NCBI GenBank assembly: GCA_026128865.1
Contig: JAHCJE010000005.1
Location: 1 to 50,890, forward strand
Direction: 5' to 3'
Length of the DNA stretch: 50,890 nucleotides
DNA from: Phycisphaeraceae bacterium
Lineage (GTDB): Bacteria > Planctomycetota > Phycisphaerae > Phycisphaerales > UBA1924
The notes under the pieces were generated by a model, which saw only the letters and a program-made list of their open reading frames with translations, searched no databases and had not been told where the DNA came from. This document shows positions 24,036 through 34,739 of this stretch, one piece after another. Numbering within the stretch: the stretch's first letter is position 1; each line of letters opens with the position of its first letter. The position numbers were made by a program, and so were the translations under genes.

Positions 24036-25232
24036 GTGCACCGACGCCAATCCATCGTCCCCGCCGTCCGCCGCGCTGCGAGCGACGGTGTCTCCGCATG
24101 CTGGCTTGCATTCGCAGCAGGAACCTGCCTCATCGTCGCCGGGTGCGGGTGGATGGGCGGCTCAACCGCCCGGGACGACGCCGCGCCAAACACCGGCCTC
24201 GGGCGCATCGCCACAACCGATGACCCCGCGGCCGGACCCGCCGCCATCCCCGACCCCGAGCAGCCCCGCCGCGACGACGTCTCCCGACTCGCCCTCGACC
24301 TCGAACGCCTGCTGGCCGAAAGCCGGGGCACTCCTCCCGATCAGCCCGCCGAGGCCGGCACCGAACCGGGATCGGACTCCGGCATGACGGTGGTGACGGA
24401 CGCGACGCACGCGCCGCCCGTCGAGGCGGTGGCGCCGCCGCCCGAGCCGATTCCCGAACCGACGCCGGCCGCGAACCCGGCGATCACGCTCGCCCAGGTG
24501 TACGACCGCCTGACCGAGTTGCTGCGTGACAGGATGAACGGCGCGAACGAACCGTTCGCGGATGCCCTCGCGCTCGTCGCGGCGACCGCCTCATCGCCCG
24601 CCGCGATGCCCGTCGATCCCGCCTCCGACTCCGGCGGCCGACTCTCGCCCGACGAGGTGCGCACGCTCCGCGCCGTGCGCGACCTGCTGACGCGCCTGGG
24701 CGAATCGACCGACGCCTCCGACGCCGCGCGCGTGCTGCGCGAGGTCGCCGACGATCTCGAGACCGGCATGGGCGTGCGCATCGCGCGTGCCGAACTCTGC
24801 CGGCGCGTGGACGGGTTCGGCAGTTTCCAGCCCTTCCCCCGCAACGACTTCCTCGCCGGACAGACCAACCGCGCCATCGTCTACGCCGAGATCGACCGCT
24901 TCGCCCACCGCCCGCGCGCCGAGTCCAGCGACGGCGGCGCGCCGGGCGACACGCTCGCCGTCGAACTCTCGCAGGAACTGCTCGTCGTCCACCGCGCCGA
25001 CGGCCGGCTCGCTTGGCGACGTCCGCCCGAACGCATCGTCGAGACCTCACGCAACATCCGGCGCGACTTCTTCCTCGTCTCCGAGATCGAACTCCCCCGC
25101 ACGCTGACCGTCGGCTCGTACCTCCTCAAGGTCCGCATCCGCGACGAGATCGCCGGGAGCGTGGACGAGGTGTCGATCCCCCTCGGCATCGTCGCCGACC
25201 CGGCCCTGGCGTGGGAGGGGGCCTCGCGGTAA
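24036..25232 (+). CDS. putative lipoprotein of unknown function
   Basis: I do not recognise the family. AGGAGG at 24022-24027 precedes the GTG at 24036 by eight bases, giving 398 residues. The N-terminus is a lipoprotein signal: basic start, hydrophobic run and lipobox LIVAGC, so the mature protein should be anchored by its Cys. A long Pro/Ala/Asp-rich low-complexity spacer (about 45-155) follows. The C-terminal third is a folded region with the segments CRRVDGFGSFQPFP and LTVGSYLLKVRIRDEIAGS, beta-rich in character. It starts 97 bp after holA. It may be a cell-envelope structural protein; no enzyme motif is seen. Confidence 0.7.
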   Translation: MHRRQSIVPAVRRAASDGVSACWLAFAAGTCLIVAGCGWMGGSTARDDAAPNTGLGRIATTDDPAAGPAAIPDPEQPRRDDVSRLALDLERLLAESRGTPPDQPAEAGTEPGSDSGMTVVTDATHAPPVEAVAPPPEPIPEPTPAANPAITLAQVYDRLTELLRDRMNGANEPFADALALVAATASSPAAMPVDPASDSGGRLSPDEVRTLRAVRDLLTRLGESTDASDAARVLREVADDLETGMGVRIARAELCRRVDGFGSFQPFPRNDFLAGQTNRAIVYAEIDRFAHRPRAESSDGGAPGDTLAVELSQELLVVHRADGRLAWRRPPERIVETSRNIRRDFFLVSEIELPRTLTVGSYLLKVRIRDEIAGSVDEVSIPLGIVADPALAWEGASR

Positions 25233-25591
25233 CGCGCAACACCCGGCAACAGCATGCCAAGTCATTGCTGCACAAGAACATAGCATCAACCGCCAGCGCC
25301 TCAACTCCAATCCCACTGTATCCATATCCCGCGGATCCCTCCCCCTGCCGATTCGGCAGTGCCTCTGCCCCCGGGTCCCGCCCGCACAGACCGAACCCGC
25401 CCCCCGCCCCGGCAGCGGCCGTTCGCTACCTCCGAACAACTGGCACGCCCCTCGCAGCCGATACAGGGGCACGGCGGGGCTTGGATGGCCTTTCCGTGCC
25501 AGGGGAGGCCCTCGGGTGCGTCGGTTCGTCCCCGGCGTGCGAAGAATGATCCAGAGCGGGCCGGGACAACTCCGGACCGCGGGAGCCTGAG
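25233..25591. other. 359-bp intergenic region upstream of clpC
   Basis: No convincing gene. A small hairpin, CTGCCG-ATT-CGGCAG, lies near 25348-25362, and GGGAG sits close to the clpC start. I could not recognise a CIRCE-type heat-shock inverted repeat or a clear -35/-10 pair. The length would allow regulated transcription of clpC. Confidence 0.4.
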
Positions 25592-28129
<2,538 letters not shown>

Positions 28130-28159
28130 CCGCGCGCCGCAACCCACGCCCCCTCACCC

Positions 28160-28192
28160 GCCCGCGCCATACCCGGCGCGGGCGTTTCTTTC
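28160..28192 (+). terminator. rho-independent terminator of clpC
   Basis: GCCCGCGCC (28160-28168) pairs perfectly with GGCGCGGGC (28175-28183) around a six-base loop, followed by a T-rich tail GTTTCTTTC. It is 30 bp past the clpC stop. The minus-strand side has no T tract, so it serves clpC rather than dnaA. Confidence 0.8.
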
Positions 28193-28212
28193 GACACTGC
28201 CGTGCACCGCCC

Positions 28213-29541
28213 TCACCCCCCCGGCCGCAGGATCTTGCTCTCCAGCGTCCGCACGACGCGCTCGAACTCCGGGTCGTGGTCGCGCCGGTGCCCGACGATC
28301 TTGACCGCGTGCAGCACCGTCGTGTGGTCGCGCCCGCCGAAGTACCCCCCGATCTCGCCCAGCGAGTGCTGCGTGTGCCGGCGGGCGAGGTACATGCACA
28401 CCTGCCGCGGCAGCGCGACCGAGCGCGCCCGGCGCTTGGACTGGAGGTCCGCCAGCCGCACGTCGTAGAAGTTCGTCACCGCGTCGACGATCGTCTGCAC
28501 GGTGGTCCGCGTCGGGCCGCGCCCCGCGCCCAGGCTCGCCCGCGTCATCCCGAGGTCGATCGGCCTGCCCTCGACGCTCGACTGGATCTGCAAGCGGACG
28601 ATCGCCCCCTCCAGTTCGCGGATGTTCGTGTCCACGCGCTCGGCGATGAAGTAGGCCGTGTCGTCGGGCAGTTCCAGCCCCCGGATGCCCGCCTTCGTCT
28701 TCAGGATCGCCACGCGGGTCTCGTAGTCCGGCGGCTCGACGTGCGCCACCAGCCCCCACTTGAACCGCGACACCAGCCGCTCCTCGAGGTCCGGGATCTG
28801 CTCCGGCGGGGCGTCGGACGAGAGCACGATCTGCTTGTTCGCCTGGTACAGGCTGTTGAACGTGTGGAAGAACTCCTCCTGCGTGCGGTCCTTCGCGCCG
28901 AGGAAGTGCACGTCGTCGATCACCAGCACGTCCACGTCGCGGAAGCGGTGGCGGAAGTCCGTCATCCGCCCGCCCTGCACGGCCTCCATGAACTGCGTCA
29001 CGAACCCCTCGCACGAGAGGTAGCAGATCGACGCCGCCGGGTCGTTCTCGTGGATCGTCAGGCAGATTGCCTGGAGCAGGTGCGTCTTGCCCAGCCCCAC
29101 GCCTCCGTGGATGAAGAGCGGGTTGTAGGCCTGCCCCGGGTTCGCCCCCACGGCCACCGCCGCCGCGTGTGCCAGCCGGTTGCTCGGTCCGACCACGAAC
29201 GAATCGAACCCGTAGTCCGGGTTGATCGGCAGCGACTCGCCCACCTTCGCTGCCGGCCTCGCTGTGGGCGCGGCCGGCGCGTCGTCGGGCCGCTCGTCCG
29301 GCCCGATGAACCGTGCGCCGATCAGCCGACCCGTCACCGTCCGGATCGCGTCGTTGAACGCGTCCAAGCAGTAGCGACGGAGGTAGTCGCGGTGGAAGGG
29401 CGAGTGCGCTCGCACCACCAGCGAGCCGCCGCGCACTCCGAGGGGCTCGAGTTCGTCGAACCATCTTCGGCAGAGGCCGGGCTGCGCTGCGCGCAGGTGC
29501 GCAAGAACGGCATCCCAGATCGGGCGATCGGGGTCAGACAT
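28213..29541 (-). CDS. dnaA: Chromosomal replication initiator protein DnaA
   Basis: The 442-residue initiator has a short domain I (residues 1-75), a Pro/Ala linker, and the AAA+ core with Walker A GGVGLGKT (146-153), Walker B VLVIDDVHFLGAK and a sensor region. The C-terminal DNA-binding domain carries the DnaA signature GGRDHTTVLHAVK. The start ATG at 29541 opens directly into a typical N-terminus (IWDAVLAHLRA). The gene is convergent with clpC and is not next to dnaN. The region upstream (29542-29686) contains one near-match to a DnaA box but no visible cluster, so I cannot place oriC here. Confidence 0.95.
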   Translation of the reverse strand: MSDPDRPIWDAVLAHLRAAQPGLCRRWFDELEPLGVRGGSLVVRAHSPFHRDYLRRYCLDAFNDAIRTVTGRLIGARFIGPDERPDDAPAAPTARPAAKVGESLPINPDYGFDSFVVGPSNRLAHAAAVAVGANPGQAYNPLFIHGGVGLGKTHLLQAICLTIHENDPAASICYLSCEGFVTQFMEAVQGGRMTDFRHRFRDVDVLVIDDVHFLGAKDRTQEEFFHTFNSLYQANKQIVLSSDAPPEQIPDLEERLVSRFKWGLVAHVEPPDYETRVAILKTKAGIRGLELPDDTAYFIAERVDTNIRELEGAIVRLQIQSSVEGRPIDLGMTRASLGAGRGPTRTTVQTIVDAVTNFYDVRLADLQSKRRARSVALPRQVCMYLARRHTQHSLGEIGGYFGGRDHTTVLHAVKIVGHRRDHDPEFERVVRTLESKILRPGG

Positions 29542-29665
29542 GGACGACCTGCCTCAGGGCGGGCGTGAGTGGATGAACGAACGAACACAATGCCGGGGCG
29601 TCGCCTGCCGCTGATCCTCCCATCAACGCCGGCGGACAGGGGCCGTTGCCCGGGGGAGGCAAACC

Positions 29666-29674
29666 TAATCCACA
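29666..29674 (+). other. single DnaA-box-like site upstream of dnaA
   Basis: TAATCCACA differs at one position from TTATCCACA and lies about 125 bp upstream of the dnaA start. One site could serve autoregulation but does not define an origin. Confidence 0.25.
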
Positions 29675-29686
29675 ACGCCCGTCGTG

Positions 29687-30643
29687 TCAACCTCGCTCCG
29701 TCGAATTGCCCCTGGCGCGTGCCTGGCCCGGGTCCGGCTCGACGCCGGCCTCCAGCAACTGCCGCTCGTAGCGCGCGCGGGCCGCGCGGTGGTCCATCAG
29801 GAAGTGCACTCGCGATGCCAGTTCCGGCCCGAGCCGTTCCGCGAGACGCAACGATGCCTCGCCCAGGTGCGTTCGCCTGGAAACGTGCATCACCACCATC
29901 GCCTCGCACTCGCACACGCGCAACCACTCTGCCAGGTCCTCGAGGTGCAGATGCTTGCCCACCGTGGCGCGCTCGCGGTGGTCCGCGTCGAAGAACGTGC
30001 ACTCCGTGATGATGATCTTCGCCTTGCGCACGTCCTCGCGCACGAGGTGCGGCCCTGGCGCGGTGTCGCCGAGATAGGCCACCAACGGAATCTCCAGCGT
30101 CCGGGTGATCTCCACGCCGCGCTCGCGCAGTTCACGCAACTTCTCCTGCGGGAAGTCGGTGAACTCGGGGCGGAGTTTGCTCCGCCGCTCGACCACGGAG
30201 TAGCCCATCGAGGGCGAGGTGTGCTCGGTGTGGAACCCGCGGAGGAAGACGTTGTTCTTGATCTCGACCTGCCCGCCGTCGGCAAGCGCGACGACCTCGT
30301 AGAGGGTGCGCTGCTGCTCGATCTCGACGAACCCCGCCATCATCCTGTGGACGGCCGGTGCGAGGCGCTCGTCGCACACGATCGTCCCCGTGCCCATTCC
30401 CTGGAACCGCCGCTGCGAGCAGTAGTACGCCAGGCCGCCGACGTGGTCCATGTGCCCGTGCGAGATCGCCACGAACCGGCTCGCCAGCATCGGACGCGGG
30501 CACGCGCCCATGTCGAAGCAGACATCCAGTTCAGGAATCTGCACGCACGTCGCCTCGCCCGCGACGGACGACCCCTGCACGCGGAACGGCGGGATGTACA
30601 GGAAACCGAGCGGCGGCTCCCGCGGAGGGGGCTTGGGCAGCAT
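29687..30643 (-). CDS. metallo-beta-lactamase fold hydrolase, ribonuclease Z-like
   Basis: The 318-residue product has the MBL dizinc motif SHGHMDHVGG (HxHxDH) followed by GDTAPG and later TECTF, HLHLEDLAEW and VMHVSRR, in the order seen in the RNase Z/ElaC branch. The N-terminal stretch (GSSVAGEATCVQI, CFDMG) fits the same group. Function could be tRNA 3' processing or a related phosphodiesterase; the divergent spacing makes this a family-level call. The ATG at 30643 was taken as the first start in frame. It is divergent from the PIN-domain gene. Confidence 0.75.
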   Translation of the reverse strand: MLPKPPPREPPLGFLYIPPFRVQGSSVAGEATCVQIPELDVCFDMGACPRPMLASRFVAISHGHMDHVGGLAYYCSQRRFQGMGTGTIVCDERLAPAVHRMMAGFVEIEQQRTLYEVVALADGGQVEIKNNVFLRGFHTEHTSPSMGYSVVERRSKLRPEFTDFPQEKLRELRERGVEITRTLEIPLVAYLGDTAPGPHLVREDVRKAKIIITECTFFDADHRERATVGKHLHLEDLAEWLRVCECEAMVVMHVSRRTHLGEASLRLAERLGPELASRVHFLMDHRAARARYERQLLEAGVEPDPGQARARGNSTERG

Positions 30644-30784
30644 CGGAAGGCTCCGGCGTCGGGCTGCCGCCCGGCGTGGTGCATCTCACGGGCGGCCGCG
30701 CCGCCCCCGAAGCCGATCCTAACGGCGGCGACCGCCGGGTCAATCCCCCACGCCCGGCTCGGACTCCGGGAACTTCCCGACTCC

Positions 30785-30790
30785 TACACT
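30785..30790 (+). promoter_or_regulatory. -10-like box for the PIN-domain gene (leaderless start)
   Basis: TACACT is followed by seven bases and then the GTG start at 30798. Confidence 0.45.
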
Positions 30791-30797
30791 CCTGACC

Positions 30798-31268
30798 GTG
30801 CCGTCTGTCTATGTCGAAACGAGTTTCGTGAGCGCCTGCGTCAGTGATCGAAATGACGCGGGGAGTGTGTATCGACGAGACACCAGCCTGGAGTGGTGGC
30901 GCTGCCATGCCCGTCGCTACGATCTCGCCACATCGGCCGAAGTCCTTCAGGAACTGTCCGACCCCTCGTTCCGCCACTCGCGCGAAGCGCTGGACCTGAT
31001 TCGAGACGTGGACCTCCTCGACGTCGATTCCGAGGTCACCGGCGTCGCGGAGATTCTGGTCAGGGAGTTCCTGGTGCCCGGTCCCCTCGCGGGAGACGCC
31101 ATTCATGTCGCGGCCGCGGTCGTGCATCGAATGGACTTCCTGCTCACATGGAACGTCCGCCACCTGGCGAATCCGAACAAACTCCGCTATCTCCAGGTTG
31201 TGTGCAGACGCCTGGGGCTCGTGCCGCCCGCCATCGTCACCCCCGACCTCCTGTGGGATGAATCATGA
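30798..31268 (+). CDS. PIN-domain ribonuclease, VapC-like toxin
   Basis: The 156-residue product opens with the PIN start VYVETSFVSACVSDRND, giving the first acidic residue, and later shows SAEVLQELSD and GDAIHVAAAVVHRMDFLLTWN, which carry the further metal-binding acids and the Asn typical of this branch. It should cut RNA with Mg2+ or Mn2+. The downstream gene overlaps by four bases (ATGA) and encodes a short charged protein, so the pair looks like a toxin-antitoxin module with the toxin first. The GTG start lies seven bases after a TACACT box and has no ribosome-binding site. Confidence 0.8.
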   Translation: MPSVYVETSFVSACVSDRNDAGSVYRRDTSLEWWRCHARRYDLATSAEVLQELSDPSFRHSREALDLIRDVDLLDVDSEVTGVAEILVREFLVPGPLAGDAIHVAAAVVHRMDFLLTWNVRHLANPNKLRYLQVVCRRLGLVPPAIVTPDLLWDES

Positions 31269-31468
31269 ATCCGGACACGCCACGATCCGACGCCGGTGCG
31301 CCGAGCGCCGACCCGCTCATCGACGAGATCCGACGCATCCGGCGTGAGATCTCCGAGCGCTTTGGCAACGACGTCCGCAGGCTGTCCGAGCGGCTCCGCG
31401 AGATCCAGCGCGAGTCGCGAGCCAACGTGCGACGCCGTCCCGATTCCGAGCGGCGCAACGCGGGCTGA
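31265..31468 (+). CDS. small charged protein, probable antitoxin partner of the PIN toxin
   Basis: The 67-residue product starts in a four-base overlap with the PIN gene, so the two are probably co-translated. Its core IDEIRRIRREISERFGNDVRRL resembles, from memory, a short protein often found beside this PIN subtype (pattern E-(V/I)-RRIR-x-EI). It is very rich in Arg and Glu and probably helical. No DNA-binding motif is visible. The antitoxin role is inferred from context. Confidence 0.65.
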   Translation: MNPDTPRSDAGAPSADPLIDEIRRIRREISERFGNDVRRLSERLREIQRESRANVRRRPDSERRNAG

Positions 31469-31584
31469 TCCCGGATGATTCTGACGCACGCCGTCCGCCC
31501 GCCGCGGTTACACCGCCGTTGCGCGCGCAACGCCCGCCAGCCCGTACCGTGGATGCGTCACAACCGACGCACACGGAGCCATCC

Positions 31585-33402
31585 ATGAACAGCATCCATC
31601 GGCGGACGATCGGCGCTGCCTGCCTCGTGCTCACGGCCGGGTGCGCCTGGGGCCAGCAGAGCCGCGAGACCACCGGACGCATCGACGAGGTCACCGTCTA
31701 CCGCGGGCGCGCCCTCGTCGCCCGCGCCGTGGAGGTCGGCCCGGGCCAGGGCCTGCGCGAGATCATCGTCACGAACCTGCCCGACGCGATCGTCCCCGAG
31801 AGCCTCTTCGCCGACGCCGCCGCGGGCGTCGAGGTGCGCTCGATCCGGTACCGCGTGCGTCCCGTCGAGCACGACGTGCGCGAGGAAGTCCGCGCCATCG
31901 ACGACCGCATCGCCGACGCCCAGCGCCGCGAGCGGGCCAACCAGCAGCGGGCCGCCCTCGCCCTGCAGCAGCACGCCTACCTGGCGTCGCTCGAGCAGTT
32001 CGCCGGCGCGACAGCGACCGCCGAACTCCGCAGCGGCGTGCTGAACGCCGAGACGATCCGCTCGCTCTCGGAGTTCATCTTCGCCGAGCGCGCCCGCCTC
32101 TCGCGCGAGCAACTCGAGCAGGCCGAGGAGGCCCGCGCCATCGCCGAGGAGGTGCGCGTGCTGCAGCGTGAGCGAGCGCTGCTCGCCGGTCGCGGCGCGA
32201 CGACCGCCCGCGAGGCCGTCGTGCTCGCCAACGTCACCGCCGCCGACCCGGGCGAACTGCGCCTGCGTTACGTCGTCGCCAACGCGACCTGGGAGCCGTC
32301 CTACACCGTGCGCACCGACGAGAACTTCGGCACGGTCGTTGTCGAGTACTTCGCCGCCATCCAGCAGACCAGCGGCGAGGACTGGGGCGACGTCGCCATG
32401 ACGCTCTCGACCGCCACGCCATCGCTCGTCGCCCGCGCCCCGACGCTCAGCGCGATGACGGTCTCGCTCATCCCCCTCGCCGCCCCGCAGGCCGCCGCGC
32501 AGCAGCAGATGCTCGGCGAGTTCCTCGACGCCCGCGAGGGCCTCTACGCCAAGCGCGCCGAGATCGAGCAGCGACGAAACGACTTCGCCGGCTACGCCGT
32601 CATCGCGCCCGCCGACGCCGACGCCGCCCGCGCTCGCCAGCGATTCGACGAAGAACTCAACCGCGTCGCGGGCGACATGCAACTGCTCGACGTGCTCGGC
32701 CGCGGCAATGTCGCACGCAGGCCCGAGCGCCGCGCCGTCCGCCCCGAGGACCAACTCAGCGTCACCTACGCCGTGCGCGGGCGCACCAGCCTCCCGAGCC
32801 GCGCCGACCGCCAGGGCGTGCAGATCGCCGCCCTCACCATGCCCGCCGAGTTCTACAAACTCGCCGCCCCCGTCCTCACCTCGCAGGTCTACGACGAGGC
32901 GCGTCTCGTGAACACGAGCGACATGCCCCTCCTCCCCGGCCCGGTTTCAACCTACGTCGCCGGCCGATTCGTCGGGCACGACGAGATCCCGCTCGTCGCC
33001 TCGGGCGAGTCGTTCACCCTCGGCTTCGGCATCGACGCCTCCCTCCGAGCCTCGCGCGAACTCGTCGAGAAGACCGAGCAGGTCCAGGGGGGCAACCGCA
33101 TCGTCGAACTCGCCTACCGGCTCACCATCGAGAACTACGGCCCGCGCCCCGCCGACGTCCGCCTCGTCGACCGCCTCCCCGCCACGCGCGGCAGCGAGGT
33201 CAAGATCACGCTCCTGAAGGGCGAGGACGCCCTGAGCAACGACGCCGCCTACCGGCGCGACGAACGCAAGCACGGCCTGCTCCGCTGGGACGCCCCCGCC
33301 CCCGCCGGCGCGACCGGCCCCGACGCCGCCGCCTTCGAGTACACCTTCCGCCTCGAATACGACCGCCAGATGACCATCGCCGGCCTCGGCTCGGAGGGCT
33401 GA
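31585..33402 (+). CDS. exported MuiA/DUF4139-family protein
   Basis: GGAG at 31575-31578 precedes the ATG by six bases. The 605-residue product has an N-terminal signal (CLVLTAGCAWGQQ; the Cys may make it a lipoprotein). It then has an N-terminal beta domain (RIDEVTVYRGRALVAR), a long coiled-coil region at about 95-205, and a DUF4139 beta-rich C-terminal region starting at LRYVVANATWEPSY. This matches the mucoidy-inhibitor A family, whose biochemical role is unknown. The C-terminal half includes a second coiled segment and a surface-like beta domain ending AGLGSEG. Confidence 0.8.
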   Translation: MNSIHRRTIGAACLVLTAGCAWGQQSRETTGRIDEVTVYRGRALVARAVEVGPGQGLREIIVTNLPDAIVPESLFADAAAGVEVRSIRYRVRPVEHDVREEVRAIDDRIADAQRRERANQQRAALALQQHAYLASLEQFAGATATAELRSGVLNAETIRSLSEFIFAERARLSREQLEQAEEARAIAEEVRVLQRERALLAGRGATTAREAVVLANVTAADPGELRLRYVVANATWEPSYTVRTDENFGTVVVEYFAAIQQTSGEDWGDVAMTLSTATPSLVARAPTLSAMTVSLIPLAAPQAAAQQQMLGEFLDAREGLYAKRAEIEQRRNDFAGYAVIAPADADAARARQRFDEELNRVAGDMQLLDVLGRGNVARRPERRAVRPEDQLSVTYAVRGRTSLPSRADRQGVQIAALTMPAEFYKLAAPVLTSQVYDEARLVNTSDMPLLPGPVSTYVAGRFVGHDEIPLVASGESFTLGFGIDASLRASRELVEKTEQVQGGNRIVELAYRLTIENYGPRPADVRLVDRLPATRGSEVKITLLKGEDALSNDAAYRRDERKHGLLRWDAPAPAGATGPDAAAFEYTFRLEYDRQMTIAGLGSEG

Positions 33403-33676
33403 CGAAGGAGTATCCCGCCATTCCGCGGTGGCTCCGGATCAAGCCTCGACTTCAGCACACCTTGGCGGGGAACCACATGTCACCGCTTTGGCATCGGTAC
33501 CAAGCAAAATCCCCTGTTTCTATGTGCCATTGGGGCGAAAAAGCGGTCGTTGTTTGGGTATATCGAACTGAATCCCCCGGGACTCCGTACCGATATACAA
33601 AATATGCGTTGCTTCCTCTTCGATGCCGTTGTATACTCCGTGACGAGGGAGGAGCGATGTTCACGGAGGCCGAGTG
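33403..33676. other. lower-GC region upstream of the HigBA-like pair
   Basis: This 274-bp stretch has noticeably more A and T than the neighbours. It contains an inverted repeat with 8-bp arms (GTATATCG at 33558-33565 and CGATATAC at 33591-33598), a possible operator just upstream of the promoter. A 71-codon Trp-rich open frame (33462-33677) has no support. Confidence 0.5.
33609..33637 (+). promoter_or_regulatory. promoter of the HigBA-like operon
   Basis: TTGCTT (33609-33614) and TATACT (33632-33637) are spaced by 17 bp, with GGAGG at 33665-33669 ahead of the ATG at 33677. The -10 matches consensus at five of six positions, the strongest in this window. Confidence 0.6.
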
Positions 33677-34093
33677 ATGGCGAAGCCCCTCAGGGTTGGG
33701 ATTCGGGAGGGAGCAGGGCCGCTCCCAGGCTATTTGTGGTCGGTCTACTACCTCTCGGTCGCGCGGGACGAGGCTATGGCCTTTCTCAACGGCGGCCAAT
33801 ACGCCCATGTCGTCGATCTCGTCAGAGCACTGGCAACCGAACCAGACCCGTCCCATCCGACCACAGTCACTGTCGAGGCAATCGAGGACTTCTACGAGTT
33901 GAAGGACAAAGGTGGGATCCTCGGGAAGATCAATCTCCGAGTCTACTTCACCTTGAATTCGAAGGAGAAAGCGATCGTCATCCTCGGGGCGATCAAGAAA
34001 GAAGCGGACGGACAGGCCCCCGCGTGGGTCAAAATTCGAATCCGGAATCGTCTGCGGAAGTTCAGAAATGGAGACTTCGGGCGTCTTGTGTGA
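33677..34093 (+). CDS. HigB/RelE-superfamily toxin-like protein
   Basis: GGAGG lies seven bases before this ATG. The 138-residue product has a C-terminal half that resembles HigB/Gp49-type RelE nucleases: AIEDFYELKDKGG, INLRVYFTLNSKEKAIVILGAIKKEADG, then a basic tail RIRNRLRKF. The N-terminal ~60 residues are an extension beyond the common ~100-residue toxin. It should cut mRNA at the ribosome when free. An HTH antitoxin follows after 48 bp, the normal HigBA order. The region has lower GC than its neighbours, which fits a mobile module. Confidence 0.65.
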   Translation: MAKPLRVGIREGAGPLPGYLWSVYYLSVARDEAMAFLNGGQYAHVVDLVRALATEPDPSHPTTVTVEAIEDFYELKDKGGILGKINLRVYFTLNSKEKAIVILGAIKKEADGQAPAWVKIRIRNRLRKFRNGDFGRLV

Positions 34094-34141
34094 AAGCCCC
34101 CGAGCCGCAGACGACAGCGGGATGAAGGCGAGGATAGTGCT

Positions 34142-34621
34142 ATGGCAACCACGGATCTGCGCAACAGCATCCGTTCAATGAGTGCCGAGGAGAGGGGCGT
34201 CGCGCTGGCCGTCACGATCGTGATGGATCGCATCAGGCGCCTCTCGAAAGAGGACCGCGATGATCTCTTCGCGCTCGTCAAGGAACTCATTGGCGCGACC
34301 ACAGACGAGGATCGCTTCGGCATCTGCGACACGATGGTCGAGATCCTCGACGGGCGATCGGTGTCTGTAGAGCCAGCCGATCTCACGGACACAAGCGGGC
34401 AGCCGGAACGCCTGCAGAAGTGGGTCGGTTGGGTCAGCAAGAAGATTCGTGACGCGCGGACGGAAGCCGGACTCACCCAGGAGCAACTGGCGGCAAAGAC
34501 CGGACTTCCTCAAAGCCACATCAGCCGGATCGAGAACGCTAAGCACAGCCCCTCGCGTACTACGATCGAAAAAATCGCTGGCGCGCTCGGTAAGCCTGTG
34601 ACATTCTTCGACCCCAGTTGA
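34142..34621 (+). CDS. Xre-type HTH protein, probable HigA antitoxin
   Basis: The 159-residue product ends with a Cro/C1-type helix-turn-helix: IRDARTEAGLTQEQLAAKTG, then SHISRIENAKHSPS and a closing helix. The N-terminal ~95 residues are helical and charged, longer than in small HigA proteins, and could hold the toxin-neutralising part. GAGG at 34130-34133 serves as ribosome site. It follows the HigB-like gene and should repress the shared promoter, where an inverted repeat is seen at 33558-33598. Confidence 0.75.
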   Translation: MATTDLRNSIRSMSAEERGVALAVTIVMDRIRRLSKEDRDDLFALVKELIGATTDEDRFGICDTMVEILDGRSVSVEPADLTDTSGQPERLQKWVGWVSKKIRDARTEAGLTQEQLAAKTGLPQSHISRIENAKHSPSRTTIEKIAGALGKPVTFFDPS

Positions 34622-34727
34622 CCCGGCATTCGCCGCCGATCCGAATCGCCCTGCATCGGAGGATGACGATCCCGGCAGTGGTGCTTCCCCGAAGCGCCCG
34701 CCGACGATCGTTGCGCTCCTCGTCCGC

Positions 34728-34733
34728 TATGCT
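34728..34733 (+). promoter_or_regulatory. -10-like box for the VTT gene (leaderless start)
   Basis: TATGCT is followed by six bases and the ATG at 34740. Confidence 0.5.
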
Positions 34734-34739
34734 TCGCCC

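Noticed and set aside
33462..33677. 71-codon Trp-rich open frame upstream of the HigB-like gene
   Set aside because: It spans the promoter and inverted repeat, has no ribosome site, and shows no recognisable domain.
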